A stretch of 63,101 nucleotides of DNA from Paenibacillus sp. J23TS9 (GTDB lineage: Bacteria > Bacillota > Bacilli > Paenibacillales > Paenibacillaceae), in assembly GCF_018403225.1 (NCBI RefSeq), contig NZ_BOSG01000009.1, forward strand, positions 1 to 63,101. The letters are read 5' to 3'. Every line of letters starts with the position of its first letter. Positions within the stretch are counted from its first letter, which is position 1. Position numbers and translations under genes: made by a program. Positions 9,521 to 17,802 of this stretch are shown here, piece by piece. The notes below the pieces were generated by a model. The model saw only the letters and a list, made by a program, of their open reading frames with translations. It was not told the origin of the DNA and ran no database searches.

Positions 9521-9565
9521 GGCAAAAAAATGTCTCCCAAGGCCGGGTTCATAGCCTAGGAGACA
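9521..9565 (-). terminator. Terminator of abrB (minus strand)
   Basis: TGTCTCC (9531-9537) pairs with GGAGACA (9559-9565), with more pairing inside (AAGGC/GCCT). Read on the minus strand it is followed by seven T (the A run at 9524-9530). Confidence 0.9.
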
Positions 9566-9628
9566 CCAAGGAGATATGAAAAAGGTTAGAATTAACAAAT
9601 AGAATAATACTATTATATACTATAAAAC

Positions 9629-9883
9629 TTAATTTGTCACAGGTGTTGGGATTTCTGATATACATTCGTGACAAACAATTTTTCCTTTGAAGTAAGTCAC
9701 GTTCTCAGCGTTTCCACAGAAGATGCAGGCTGGCTCATATTTCTTGAGCATTATACGCTCGCCGTCCACATAAATTTCCAAAGCGTCTTTTTCCCCGATG
9801 CCCAATGTGCGGCGCAATTCGATTGGAATAACGACCCGGCCCAGTTCGTCTACTTTTCTTACAATACCAGTTGATTTCATCAT
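9629..9883 (-). CDS. abrB: AbrB transition-state regulator with a cysteine-pair C-terminus
   Basis: This encodes 84 residues. The N-terminal ~50 residues are an AbrB/SpoVT swapped-hairpin DNA-binding domain, nearly the same as B. subtilis AbrB (STGIVRKVDELGRVVIP, then IELRRTLGI). AbrB represses stationary-phase genes during growth. The C-terminus is unlike B. subtilis AbrB: it carries two CxxC pairs (Cys53/56, Cys71/74), suggesting a small zinc ribbon instead of the usual AbrB C-domain. Start is at 9883 or the adjoining ATG 9880; a GAGAGGAG site lies upstream. It has a canonical promoter and Spo0A boxes downstream of it, and its own terminator. It is the only minus-strand gene between 1.5 and 61 kb. 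Confidence 0.93.
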   Translation of the reverse strand: MMKSTGIVRKVDELGRVVIPIELRRTLGIGEKDALEIYVDGERIMLKKYEPACIFCGNAENVTYFKGKIVCHECISEIPTPVTN

Positions 9884-9918
9884 AACTGATCATTGCTCCT
9901 CTCGCCATAGTTTTAAAG

Positions 9919-9933
9919 TGTCATAATTCGACA
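9919..9933 (-). promoter_or_regulatory. Spo0A boxes in the abrB leader
   Basis: On the minus strand the sequence reads TGTCGAATTATGACA: a perfect 0A box (TGTCGAA) followed by a degenerate one (ATGACA). It lies about 20-30 bases downstream of the predicted abrB start point, as in B. subtilis, where Spo0A~P represses abrB. Confidence 0.75.
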
Positions 9934-9956
9934 ACGTTCTCTCTTTTATGATATTA

Positions 9957-9985
9957 ATAATACCAACGATTCCCAAAACAGTCAA
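9957..9985 (-). promoter_or_regulatory. sigma-A promoter of abrB
   Basis: Minus strand TTGACT (complement of 9980-9985), 17 bp spacer, TATTAT (complement of 9957-9962). Both boxes are near consensus. Confidence 0.8.
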
Positions 9986-10125
9986 CCTGCAAATTTGTCA
10001 TCAGAATTAGTACAGATCGCGTAAAAGCTGGGATATCACACATATCAGGATTCTTTTTCCCATTATATAACGTTGGTAGGATAATGTCGATTTGGAAATC
10101 TATATTTCTACCATTATCGACAGTT

Positions 10126-10144
10126 TTCGACATGTATTGTCGAA
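10126..10144. promoter_or_regulatory. Palindromic pair of 0A-box-like sites before the HD gene
   Basis: TTCGACA-TGTAT-TGTCGAA is a perfect inverted repeat of the Spo0A box. Related TATCGACA (10115-10122) and TGTCGA (10085-10090) lie close by. The site is 54 bases upstream of the HD-domain gene start and about 140 bases upstream of the abrB promoter. Confidence 0.55.
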
Positions 10145-10197
10145 AAAAGTTCAAAAACTATTTTAATTTAATCAATAATAGGAGAGGAGCATGAGAT

Positions 10198-11478
10198 ATG
10201 CATACCTTAAATGAGGAGAAAGTTTTTAAAGACCCGGTACATAATTATATTCATGTGCAGCATTCCACCATCTGGAGATTAATTAATACGATGGAATTTC
10301 AGCGCTTGCGGCGGATCAGACAGCTAGGCACCTCGTATTTGACGTTTCACGGCGCAGAGCACAGCCGTTTCTCCCACTCTCTCGGTGTATACGAAATTAC
10401 CCGCCGAATTATTTCACAATTTGAACGGAGCGGATATACGGACTGGCCGAACAGCGAAAAGCTGCTCGCGTTGTGCGCAGCACTTCTACATGACTTAGGA
10501 CATGGACCATTTTCGCATTCTATAGAAGAAGCATTTCACATGGACCATGAAGAATGGACCCGGCGGATTATTTTAGGGGATACCGAAGTGAATGCGATTC
10601 TTACCGAGGTGTCAGCAGATTTCCCGGCTAAAGTAGCATCGGTTATTGCCAAGGACTATGTCAATCCCATCGTGGTGAATTTAGTATCCAGTCCGCTTGA
10701 CGCTGACCGGATGGATTATTTGCTGAGAGATGCTTACTATACAGGGGTAAACTACGGAACTATCGATATCGACCGGATTCTTCGGATGCTGCGGCCTTAT
10801 CAGGGAAGGATTGTGGTGAAGGAGTCAGGCATGCATGCAGTGGAAGATTACCTAATGTCGAGGTATCAGATGTACTGGCAGGTGTATTTCCATCCGGTCA
10901 CACGCAGCTCGGAAATTATTCTGCGGCAGATCTTCCGGCGTGCGAAGGAGCTGTACCAAGATCATTATTCATTTAACTTCATGATAGAGCCTCTTCCGGG
11001 ACTTTTTGAGGACAGGCTTTCCGTACAGGATTATCTGAAGCTTGATGAAGCGCTAATCCAAACCGCATTTTCACAATGGGCTACGGAGAAGGATCTTGTG
11101 CTGAGTGAGCTTTGCTGCCGTTTTATGCATCGCAGGTTGTATAAATATGTAGAAGTTGAATCTGTAGACCTAGAGATGATCGATGAGATCCGAAGAGAGT
11201 TTAAGCAGGTGGGTCTGAATCCTGAATATGATCTCGAAATTGATTTTCCGACGGATCTTCCGTACGATGTATTTCGTCCCGGTGATGATTCCAGCCAGAA
11301 GCAGATTCTCCTGCTCGACCGTGAGGAACGACTGCGTGAAATTTCGGAGGTGTCGGATATTGTCCGTTCCATCAGTGGCATTCATCGCGGCAAATACCAT
11401 TTATATTATCCGGGGTCGAAGCTGAAGGACGTCATTTCTTCCCTACCCGACTCGATATCCCATATTTTTAAGCGATAA
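10198..11478 (+). CDS. HD-domain nucleotide phosphohydrolase (YwfO/SAMHD1-like)
   Basis: This encodes 426 residues. The N-terminal half is an HD phosphohydrolase: RLRRIRQLGT, H..EHSRFSHSLGV with His60, the HD pair His98-Asp99, GHGPFSHS, and a distal SSPLDADRMDYL supplying the last Asp. This matches the YwfO/SAMHD1-like group, whose members hydrolyse dNTPs or related nucleotides; the substrate here is unknown. AGGAGAGGAG precedes ATG 10198. It occupies the slot where B. subtilis has metS and is divergent from abrB, with Spo0A-like sites in the shared region, so regulation at entry to sporulation is plausible. Confidence 0.88.
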   Translation: MHTLNEEKVFKDPVHNYIHVQHSTIWRLINTMEFQRLRRIRQLGTSYLTFHGAEHSRFSHSLGVYEITRRIISQFERSGYTDWPNSEKLLALCAALLHDLGHGPFSHSIEEAFHMDHEEWTRRIILGDTEVNAILTEVSADFPAKVASVIAKDYVNPIVVNLVSSPLDADRMDYLLRDAYYTGVNYGTIDIDRILRMLRPYQGRIVVKESGMHAVEDYLMSRYQMYWQVYFHPVTRSSEIILRQIFRRAKELYQDHYSFNFMIEPLPGLFEDRLSVQDYLKLDEALIQTAFSQWATEKDLVLSELCCRFMHRRLYKYVEVESVDLEMIDEIRREFKQVGLNPEYDLEIDFPTDLPYDVFRPGDDSSQKQILLLDREERLREISEVSDIVRSISGIHRGKYHLYYPGSKLKDVISSLPDSISHIFKR

Positions 11479-11535
11479 CGACAAAATAACATGAGGATGC
11501 ATAGCCATGCTTTGCACATGAAGGGAGTTACAACG

Positions 11536-12306
11536 ATGAATTTATTCGACACACATACACATCTCGATGCACTGCAGTTCGACGAAGATCGCGAAGAGAC
11601 GATCCAGCGGGCGCTGGATGCCGGCGTCAGCCGAATGATTAACGTGGGCTTTAATCGGGAGACGATCCCGTCCACCATGAAACTTGCAGAGACACATGAT
11701 TTTATATATGCGGCCGTCGGCTGGCATCCCCAGGATGCGATTACCATGAAGGAAGGCGATCTGGAGTGGATTGCATCCTTATGCAGTCATGAGAAGGTCG
11801 TCGCCATTGGCGAAATCGGACTTGATTACTACTGGGACACTTCACCCAAGGAAATTCAGCATCATGTTCTTCGTCAGCAGATTGGTCTCGCCCGTGAGCT
11901 GAAGATGCCGATTGTCATCCATAACCGGGATGCGCATGAGGATATCGTTAAAATTTTGCGTGAAGAGAAGGCCAGTGAAGTCGGGGGTGTGATGCATTCG
12001 TACTCCGGCAGCTGGGAAACGGCCAAATTATGCCTCAATATGGGCTTTCATCTCTCCTTCGGAGGACCCATCACGTTTAAAAATGCAAGACAGCCCAAAG
12101 AGGTGCTTGCCCAGGTTCCGATGGACCGTTTGCTGATTGAAACGGACTCCCCTTTTCTTACACCTCATCCTTTCCGTGGAAAGCGAAATGAGTCTGCCCA
12201 TGTCCGGTTGGTTGCCGAGGCAGCAGCTCAGATTAAAGGGGTGGATCTGGAAGAAATCGCCCAAATTACAACCAAAAATGCACTGGAACGATTTGGAATT
12301 GTGTGA
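11536..12306 (+). CDS. tatD: TatD family metal-dependent deoxyribonuclease
   Basis: This encodes 256 residues in a TIM-barrel hydrolase fold. FDTHTHLD provides the first metal ligands, AIGEIGLDYYW the bridging Glu, PIVIHNRDA and GGVMHSYSG the His ligands, and IETDSPFL the final Asp. Family members are 3'-5' exonucleases or DNases. The start is ATG 11536 with AAGGGAG upstream; the longer reading from 11491 lacks a site. Equivalent to B. subtilis yabD, which likewise precedes yabE. Confidence 0.93.
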   Translation: MNLFDTHTHLDALQFDEDREETIQRALDAGVSRMINVGFNRETIPSTMKLAETHDFIYAAVGWHPQDAITMKEGDLEWIASLCSHEKVVAIGEIGLDYYWDTSPKEIQHHVLRQQIGLARELKMPIVIHNRDAHEDIVKILREEKASEVGGVMHSYSGSWETAKLCLNMGFHLSFGGPITFKNARQPKEVLAQVPMDRLLIETDSPFLTPHPFRGKRNESAHVRLVAEAAAQIKGVDLEEIAQITTKNALERFGIV

Positions 12307-12428
12307 AAACGGGAGAAAAACAGTGGAAAAAACGAGCATGAGCGAAGGATTAAAGAATTTTAACCAATAAAACGATGAATATTACAAATTTTTAACCATA
12401 TATTCAAATAAACGTGGTTGATTCCCGC

Positions 12429-12458
12429 TTTACAACATGCATCAAAACAGGATATCAT
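12429..12458 (+). promoter_or_regulatory. Candidate promoter for the yabE leader
   Basis: TTTACA (12429-12434), 18 bp spacer, TATCAT (12453-12458). It lies just upstream of the riboswitch and would give a leader of about 550 nt. Confidence 0.45.
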
Positions 12459-12524
12459 CTTGTCAGTAAGCTTGAGCTGTTGTAAGAGGTTTCCTTTTCA
12501 GCAGTTTCCATGAACCAGTCTCGC

Positions 12525-12745
12525 TGAGTCTTTCGTCTTTCGAAAGAACGGGGGAACCGATACATAGAGTGATGATGATTTCGTAATCCGGAATAAAGCT
12601 CGATATGTATTTGATTTCTTTTCAGGGTCTTTGGGGTGAATTCAATGCAGGCCGCCATGAGCGGACTCGCGTAGATAGGGCGGTTCTCTTTCGTCCAAAC
12701 CCGACAGCTAACCCCGTAAGCGCAAATAAAGAGAGGTATTCGTGC
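12525..12745 (+). ncRNA. Cyclic di-AMP riboswitch (ydaO/yuaA type)
   Basis: Conserved blocks of the ydaO motif appear in order: ACGGGGGAACCGA (12548-12560), GGGGTGAATTC (12633-12643), CCGCCATGAGCGG hairpin (12652-12664), CTCGCGTAGATAGGG, then the highly characteristic CCGACAGCTAACCCCGTAAG (12701-12720). These RNAs bind c-di-AMP and usually turn off downstream genes, often cell-wall hydrolases or potassium transporters. Here the regulated gene is the yabE-type hydrolase. Ends are approximate. Confidence 0.93.
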
Positions 12746-12775
12746 ATTTACTTTTCCGTCATTCTGACATCTAGG

Positions 12776-12824
12776 GAAGCCACGAAAGAGTCCTCGTAAG
12801 CTCTTTACCCGGCTTCTTTTGTTT
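12776..12824 (+). terminator. Riboswitch expression-platform terminator
   Basis: GAAGCC (12776-12781) with GGCTTC (12811-12816) encloses AAAGAG (12785-12790) with CTCTTT (12801-12806), followed by TTTTGTTTT. It lies 30 bases after the c-di-AMP aptamer and 190 bases before yabE, as expected for ligand-controlled termination. Confidence 0.85.
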
Positions 12825-12877
12825 TGAATAAAGGAGAGGGCGTCATCATACTGTTGTATAACAGGAGGTGACAAATC

Positions 12878-12934
12878 ATGAAAAAAAGACAGGTTCATGG
12901 TGCAAGAGCGCATGATCCTTGTGTGTTCTTGTAA
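12878..12934 (+). CDS. 18-codon leader ORF between riboswitch and yabE
   Basis: ATG 12878 has a near-perfect ribosome binding site AGGAGGTGA (12863-12871) at six bases. The frame encodes MKKRQVHGARAHDPCVFL and stops at TAA. It is only transcribed when the riboswitch terminator is bypassed. It could be a leader peptide or only stabilise the message; there is no comparative evidence here that it is translated. Confidence 0.4.
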   Translation: MKKRQVHGARAHDPCVFL

Positions 12935-13011
12935 AAAATTGAGTATAGCCCGCGTCAAAGTCATTCATGCGTAACTCTAAAATGGCGAGGCTATGAAGGA
13001 GGATCGAGAAA

Positions 13012-14169
13012 GTGGGCATTTTCCAACAAGAGGAGACCCATGATTCCAAAATCTCCAGCATGTCTTACGCATTGCGATGGAAGCATGAGAATTTGCGCCA
13101 GATCTCTACTGCAGCTATCGTTTCAATCGCGATCACCATCATGATTATGCTGCTCGTGAACACGCAAACACGCAAGCAGGTGTACTTGGTGGTAGACGGT
13201 CAGATCAAATCGATACAGACCCATAAATCATTATTACAAGAAATGCTGGAAGAACAATCTGTCAGTCTAAGACCGGAGGATCAGATTTCCATGCCGCTGA
13301 GCGGGTCGCTTCAGGATGGAGATAAAGTGATAATCGATCGTGCCGTATCGGTTCAACTGACGGCTGATGGAGCAACAAAGCATTTGAATACAACCGGTAA
13401 CACCGTTGGCGAAGTCCTGAAGGAGATGGGTGTGTCGCTGAAGGAGACAGACAAAGTGACTCCTGCTCTGACGGAGCCTGTTACTGGCCAAACGGATATT
13501 CGGATCGTGCGCATCAACAAACAGGTCGTAGACCGTCATGAAAGTCTGCCTTTCCGCGTCATCAAAACCGCAGATCCCAGCCTGACAGCAGGTGAGGTGC
13601 GTGTCGTCCAACAAGGTACGCCAGGCGTAATGGTGCAGCATATCGAGAAGGTATATCATGATGGCAAAATGGTTTCCATGCGTATGGTGGGTAAAGAAGT
13701 TCAAACGAAAACGCTGGATAAAGTCATTGCTGTAGGCACCAAGAAAAGGCCGGTTGAAGCTGTCGTAAAGACAGCAGCCGTTAAGTCGGCAAGCACGGCC
13801 CAAACCAAGAAGGCCGTCACCAGCAATAACCGTGTAAGCAAGGCCGGTGTTGATTTCTCATATAAAAAATTGATTCATGTCTCCATGACGGCCTATTCTG
13901 CCGGCGAGCCAGGCATTGGCACCCGTACAGCTACGGGAACGCGTGTAACAGAAGGCCGCACCATTGCCGTGGATCCTAGTGTGGTTCCGCTTGGCTGGTG
14001 GGTGTACATCGAAGGCGTAGGCTTCCGCCGTGCTGAAGACACGGGCGGTGCTATCAAAGGCAATAAAATCGATATTTATTATGACTCCGTGAAGCGTGCC
14101 AACAGCTTTGGCCGCAAGTCTGGTCTGAAGGTATATGTGATTGGTCCGGTGAAGCCGGAGCTGAATTAA
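13012..14169 (+). CDS. yabE: YabE-type cell-wall hydrolase (DUF348, G5 and 3D domains)
   Basis: This encodes 385 residues. A membrane anchor lies at about 32-49, followed by ubiquitin-like DUF348 repeats (roughly 55-170), a G5 domain (about 175-245), a Lys/Ala/Thr-rich linker, and a C-terminal 3D domain (about 288-380) with YSAG, VDPSVVPLG and EDTGGAIKGNKIDIYY, which hold the catalytic Asp residues of an MltA-like lytic transglycosylase fold. It resembles stationary-phase/Rpf-like muralytic proteins. Starts at GTG 13012 with AAGGAGGA eight bases upstream. Its transcription is under the c-di-AMP riboswitch, which would tie wall remodelling to that nucleotide. Followed by a terminator. Confidence 0.92.
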   Translation: MGIFQQEETHDSKISSMSYALRWKHENLRQISTAAIVSIAITIMIMLLVNTQTRKQVYLVVDGQIKSIQTHKSLLQEMLEEQSVSLRPEDQISMPLSGSLQDGDKVIIDRAVSVQLTADGATKHLNTTGNTVGEVLKEMGVSLKETDKVTPALTEPVTGQTDIRIVRINKQVVDRHESLPFRVIKTADPSLTAGEVRVVQQGTPGVMVQHIEKVYHDGKMVSMRMVGKEVQTKTLDKVIAVGTKKRPVEAVVKTAAVKSASTAQTKKAVTSNNRVSKAGVDFSYKKLIHVSMTAYSAGEPGIGTRTATGTRVTEGRTIAVDPSVVPLGWWVYIEGVGFRRAEDTGGAIKGNKIDIYYDSVKRANSFGRKSGLKVYVIGPVKPELN

Positions 14170-14229
14170 TTTGGTTTTACAATGCCATTCTAATGTTATA
14201 GTATTATGATCATGAAAATGTCATGCTAA

Positions 14230-14255
14230 AGAAGAGGAGCATTCCTCTTCTTTTT
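14230..14255 (+). terminator. Terminator after yabE
   Basis: AGAAGAGGA (14230-14238), loop GCAT, TCCTCTTCT (14243-14251) and further T. Confidence 0.9.
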
Positions 14256-14324
14256 GTTGTTTGGATGTCCGAAAAACGCTTGACACACGGACGGATGAGT
14301 TTTTGGGAAGGGAAGAATCGGGTC

Positions 14325-15763
<1,439 letters not shown>

Positions 15764-15842
15764 GTGTTTAGAACTGCAGGCTATCAGCCCGGGCTCTACA
15801 AAATAGTCCAGCAGTCTCCCAAGCTTATTTGACAAAAGGGAT

Positions 15843-15872
15843 GAACCATTAGGGGGATTTGCCCATACCATG
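15843..15872 (+). promoter_or_regulatory. Candidate sigma-K promoter of yabG
   Basis: GAACC (15843-15847), 16 bp spacer, CATACCATG (15864-15872) against the sigma-K pattern mACm-N16-CATAnnnTA. B. subtilis yabG is a sigma-K gene. Confidence 0.5.
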
Positions 15873-15891
15873 GGGTAGGGGTGATGTTGTG

Positions 15892-16788
15892 ATGAATGTA
15901 GGAGACCTGGTCGTCCGCAAATCATATGGCGGTGATATCGCTTTTCGTGTGGAGGATATGCGGAGTAATCTGGCTGTAATCAAGGGGACCGAGTTTCGGC
16001 TGCTGGCTGATTCGCCCCTGGATGACCTTGTAAGGGTGCCATATGCAACGCTTAATGAAAAATCCCAGAAGGCCAATATTAGAGCGAATGAGTCACTCAG
16101 CAGGCTGAAACGCCACCGTGAGGAGCAGACTCAGCGCAATCAGGCAGATCTTAGCGGAGACTGGCCGCAGCTGGAGCAGCCTTCTTATTTTGAGGTTCCG
16201 GGTAAAGTGCTCCATCTCGATGGAGATTTAAATTACTTAAAAAAGAGTCTCAGCCTCTACCAGCAGCTGCGTGTGCCCGCAGAGGGCCACTACGTGAGCG
16301 AATCCGGCATGGCTGATGCCCTTTACCGGCTTCTGCCGCGAGTAAGGCCTGATATTGTCGTGATCACCGGTCATGACGGGGTGCTGAAACAGCGGCCCAA
16401 TAATGACCTCTACAGCCTGAACAGCTACAAAAATTCGCAGAATTTTGTGTCGGCGATCCAGGTGGCAAGGCAATACGAGCGGCATTATGACACGCTGACT
16501 GTCGTCGCTGGTGCCTGTCAGTCGCATTTTGAGGCGCTGCTGCAAGCGGGAGCGAACTTCGCCAGCTCGCCGGGGCGCATCCTCATCCATGCGCTGGATC
16601 CCGTTTATGTAGCCGCTAAGGCTTCCTTTACCTCGGTCAGAGACACGATCAATATGACGGATGTGCTTCATAATACAATCAGCGGGACCCAAGGCGTTGG
16701 AGGCGTTGAGACGCGAGGGAGTTACCGGATTGGTCTGCCACGCCTGAATGATCTTTCGCAGCTGAAGGTGACGCCTTCAGTTCTGTAA
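15892..16788 (+). CDS. yabG: Sporulation-specific coat protease YabG
   Basis: This encodes 298 residues. The N-terminus MNVGDLVVRKSYGGD matches the YabG family, with conserved VITGHDG and CQSHFEALL-type segments in the middle. In B. subtilis the protease works late in the mother cell, trimming coat proteins (for example SpoIVA, YeeK) before cross-linking. ATG 15892 is used; in-frame GTG 15889 and TTG 15859 lie within or next to the likely promoter. Followed by a terminator. Confidence 0.92.
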   Translation: MNVGDLVVRKSYGGDIAFRVEDMRSNLAVIKGTEFRLLADSPLDDLVRVPYATLNEKSQKANIRANESLSRLKRHREEQTQRNQADLSGDWPQLEQPSYFEVPGKVLHLDGDLNYLKKSLSLYQQLRVPAEGHYVSESGMADALYRLLPRVRPDIVVITGHDGVLKQRPNNDLYSLNSYKNSQNFVSAIQVARQYERHYDTLTVVAGACQSHFEALLQAGANFASSPGRILIHALDPVYVAAKASFTSVRDTINMTDVLHNTISGTQGVGGVETRGSYRIGLPRLNDLSQLKVTPSVL

Positions 16789-16802
16789 AAAAGCGTATAT
16801 TG

Positions 16803-16836
16803 AACCTTAATCCTGCTTCATGGATTAAGGTTTTTT
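16803..16836 (+). terminator. Terminator after yabG
   Basis: AACCTTAATCC (16803-16813) pairs with GGATTAAGGTT (16822-16832), followed by T. Confidence 0.95.
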
Positions 16837-16888
16837 GTCGTTTATGGCGTGTATACGGAAATATTACAAAATACCGCAAAAAAATCCG

Positions 16889-16918
16889 TTGACAATTTAA
16901 TTTTAATGCTGATATAAT
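16889..16918 (+). promoter_or_regulatory. veg promoter, upstream copy
   Basis: TTGACA (16889-16894), 18 bp, TATAAT (16913-16918): both boxes match the sigma-A consensus exactly. Confidence 0.8.
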
Positions 16919-16929
16919 TAAAATTTTAT

Positions 16930-16958
16930 TTGACAAAAACTTCTCCCAGCGTTATAAT
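16930..16958 (+). promoter_or_regulatory. veg promoter, downstream copy
   Basis: TTGACA (16930-16935), 17 bp, TATAAT (16953-16958): a perfect sigma-A promoter 28 bases before the veg start codon. Two perfect promoters in tandem suggest very high expression, as known for veg. Confidence 0.9.
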
Positions 16959-16985
16959 GGACAAGGAAAGAGGTGGTCGTCGACA

Positions 16986-17261
16986 ATGGCTAAAAATGCG
17001 CTGTTGGAAATCAAACGCAATCTCGAAGCCCATGTGGGTCAAAAAATATCGCTTCGGGCAAACGGTGGTCGCCGAAAGACCGTCGAGAGAACTGGTGTCT
17101 TGGAAGAAACGTACCCTTCTGTTTTTATTGTAAAGCTGGACCAAGAACAGCAAACTTTTAAACGTGTATCATACAGCTATGCAGATATTCTTACTGAATC
17201 CGTGGAAGTTACTATTTGCGATGATAACGCAGAGACACGAATTGAGTATGAAAAAGCGTAA
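16986..17261 (+). CDS. veg: Veg protein
   Basis: This encodes 91 residues. Short basic protein with [25 protein letters not shown] and [11 protein letters not shown] segments diagnostic of Veg. B. subtilis Veg is abundant and stimulates biofilm matrix gene expression; it lies in this place before sspF and ispE. A GAAAGAGGTGG site precedes ATG 16986. Monocistronic between tandem promoters and a terminator. Confidence 0.95.
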   Translation: MAKNALLEIKRNLEAHVGQKISLRANGGRRKTVERTGVLEETYPSVFIVKLDQEQQTFKRVSYSYADILTESVEVTICDDNAETRIEYEKA

Positions 17262-17276
17262 CTTTTTCATTGGAAA

Positions 17277-17306
17277 CAGCCTTCCTTTCCGGAAGGCTGT
17301 TTTTTG
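17277..17306 (+). terminator. Terminator after veg
   Basis: ACAGCCTTCC (17277-17286) pairs with GGAAGGCTGT (17292-17301), followed by T. Confidence 0.95.
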
Positions 17307-17324
17307 TTGGCAGCGGACTTTTCG

Positions 17325-17353
17325 AATGAGGACCCTTCCTCTGAGAGATAATA
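17325..17353 (+). promoter_or_regulatory. Candidate sigma-G promoter of sspF
   Basis: GAATG (17325-17329), 17 bp, GATAATA (17347-17353), against the sigma-G pattern GAATA-N17/18-CATACTA. Approximate match only. Confidence 0.35.
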
Positions 17354-17470
17354 CATAAAGCATTTCCCTATATAGTTGGATTACAGGCAAGAAAACAGTC
17401 CCTAGAACGGGAGTTAAGTAGCAAGACAAGGCATTCGTTCCATTTGTACAAATGATAAGGAGGATATTCC

Positions 17471-17650
17471 ATGAGCCGCAGACGCCGCAGTGTAATGTCA
17501 GAAGAACTGAAAAATGAGCTTGCCAAGGATTTGGGCTTTTATGAAACCGTCCAGCAAGAGGGTTGGGGCGGAATTAAGGCCAAGGATGCCGGCAATATGG
17601 TGAAGCGCGCCATTCAACTGGCCGAGCAGGCAGCATCGCGCAAATCGTAA
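17471..17650 (+). CDS. sspF: Small acid-soluble spore protein SspF
   Basis: This encodes 59 residues. An alpha/beta-type SASP: Arg-rich N-terminus (MSRRRRS), [17 protein letters not shown], then [17 protein letters not shown], which is the conserved C-terminal DNA-binding block. These proteins coat spore DNA and protect it from UV and heat. AAGGAGG lies just upstream. The 14-base perfect palindrome CATTTGTACAAATG at 17441-17454 sits in the leader. Same locus as B. subtilis sspF. Confidence 0.96.
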   Translation: MSRRRRSVMSEELKNELAKDLGFYETVQQEGWGGIKAKDAGNMVKRAIQLAEQAASRKS

Positions 17651-17669
17651 ACCAAAAAAGTAAAACCGG

Positions 17670-17706
17670 CGGAGACCCCTATTTTTACATGGGGATCTCC
17701 GTTTTT
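17670..17706 (+). terminator. Terminator after sspF
   Basis: CGGAGACCCC (17670-17679) pairs with GGGGATCTCCG (17691-17701) with one bulge, then TTTTT. Confidence 0.92.
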
Positions 17707-17802
17707 CATAACGAAACATCAGGTTCGAAATGACTTGCATGAGACAGTTTGATATAATGATTTGAAGCTGATATGAGGGAAACTTGAGGGTGGGTGAACG
17801 CC

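Noticed and set aside
17725..17750. GGTTCGAAA reminiscent of a tRNA T loop
   Set aside because: The flanking bases do not form a T stem and no other tRNA arms are present.
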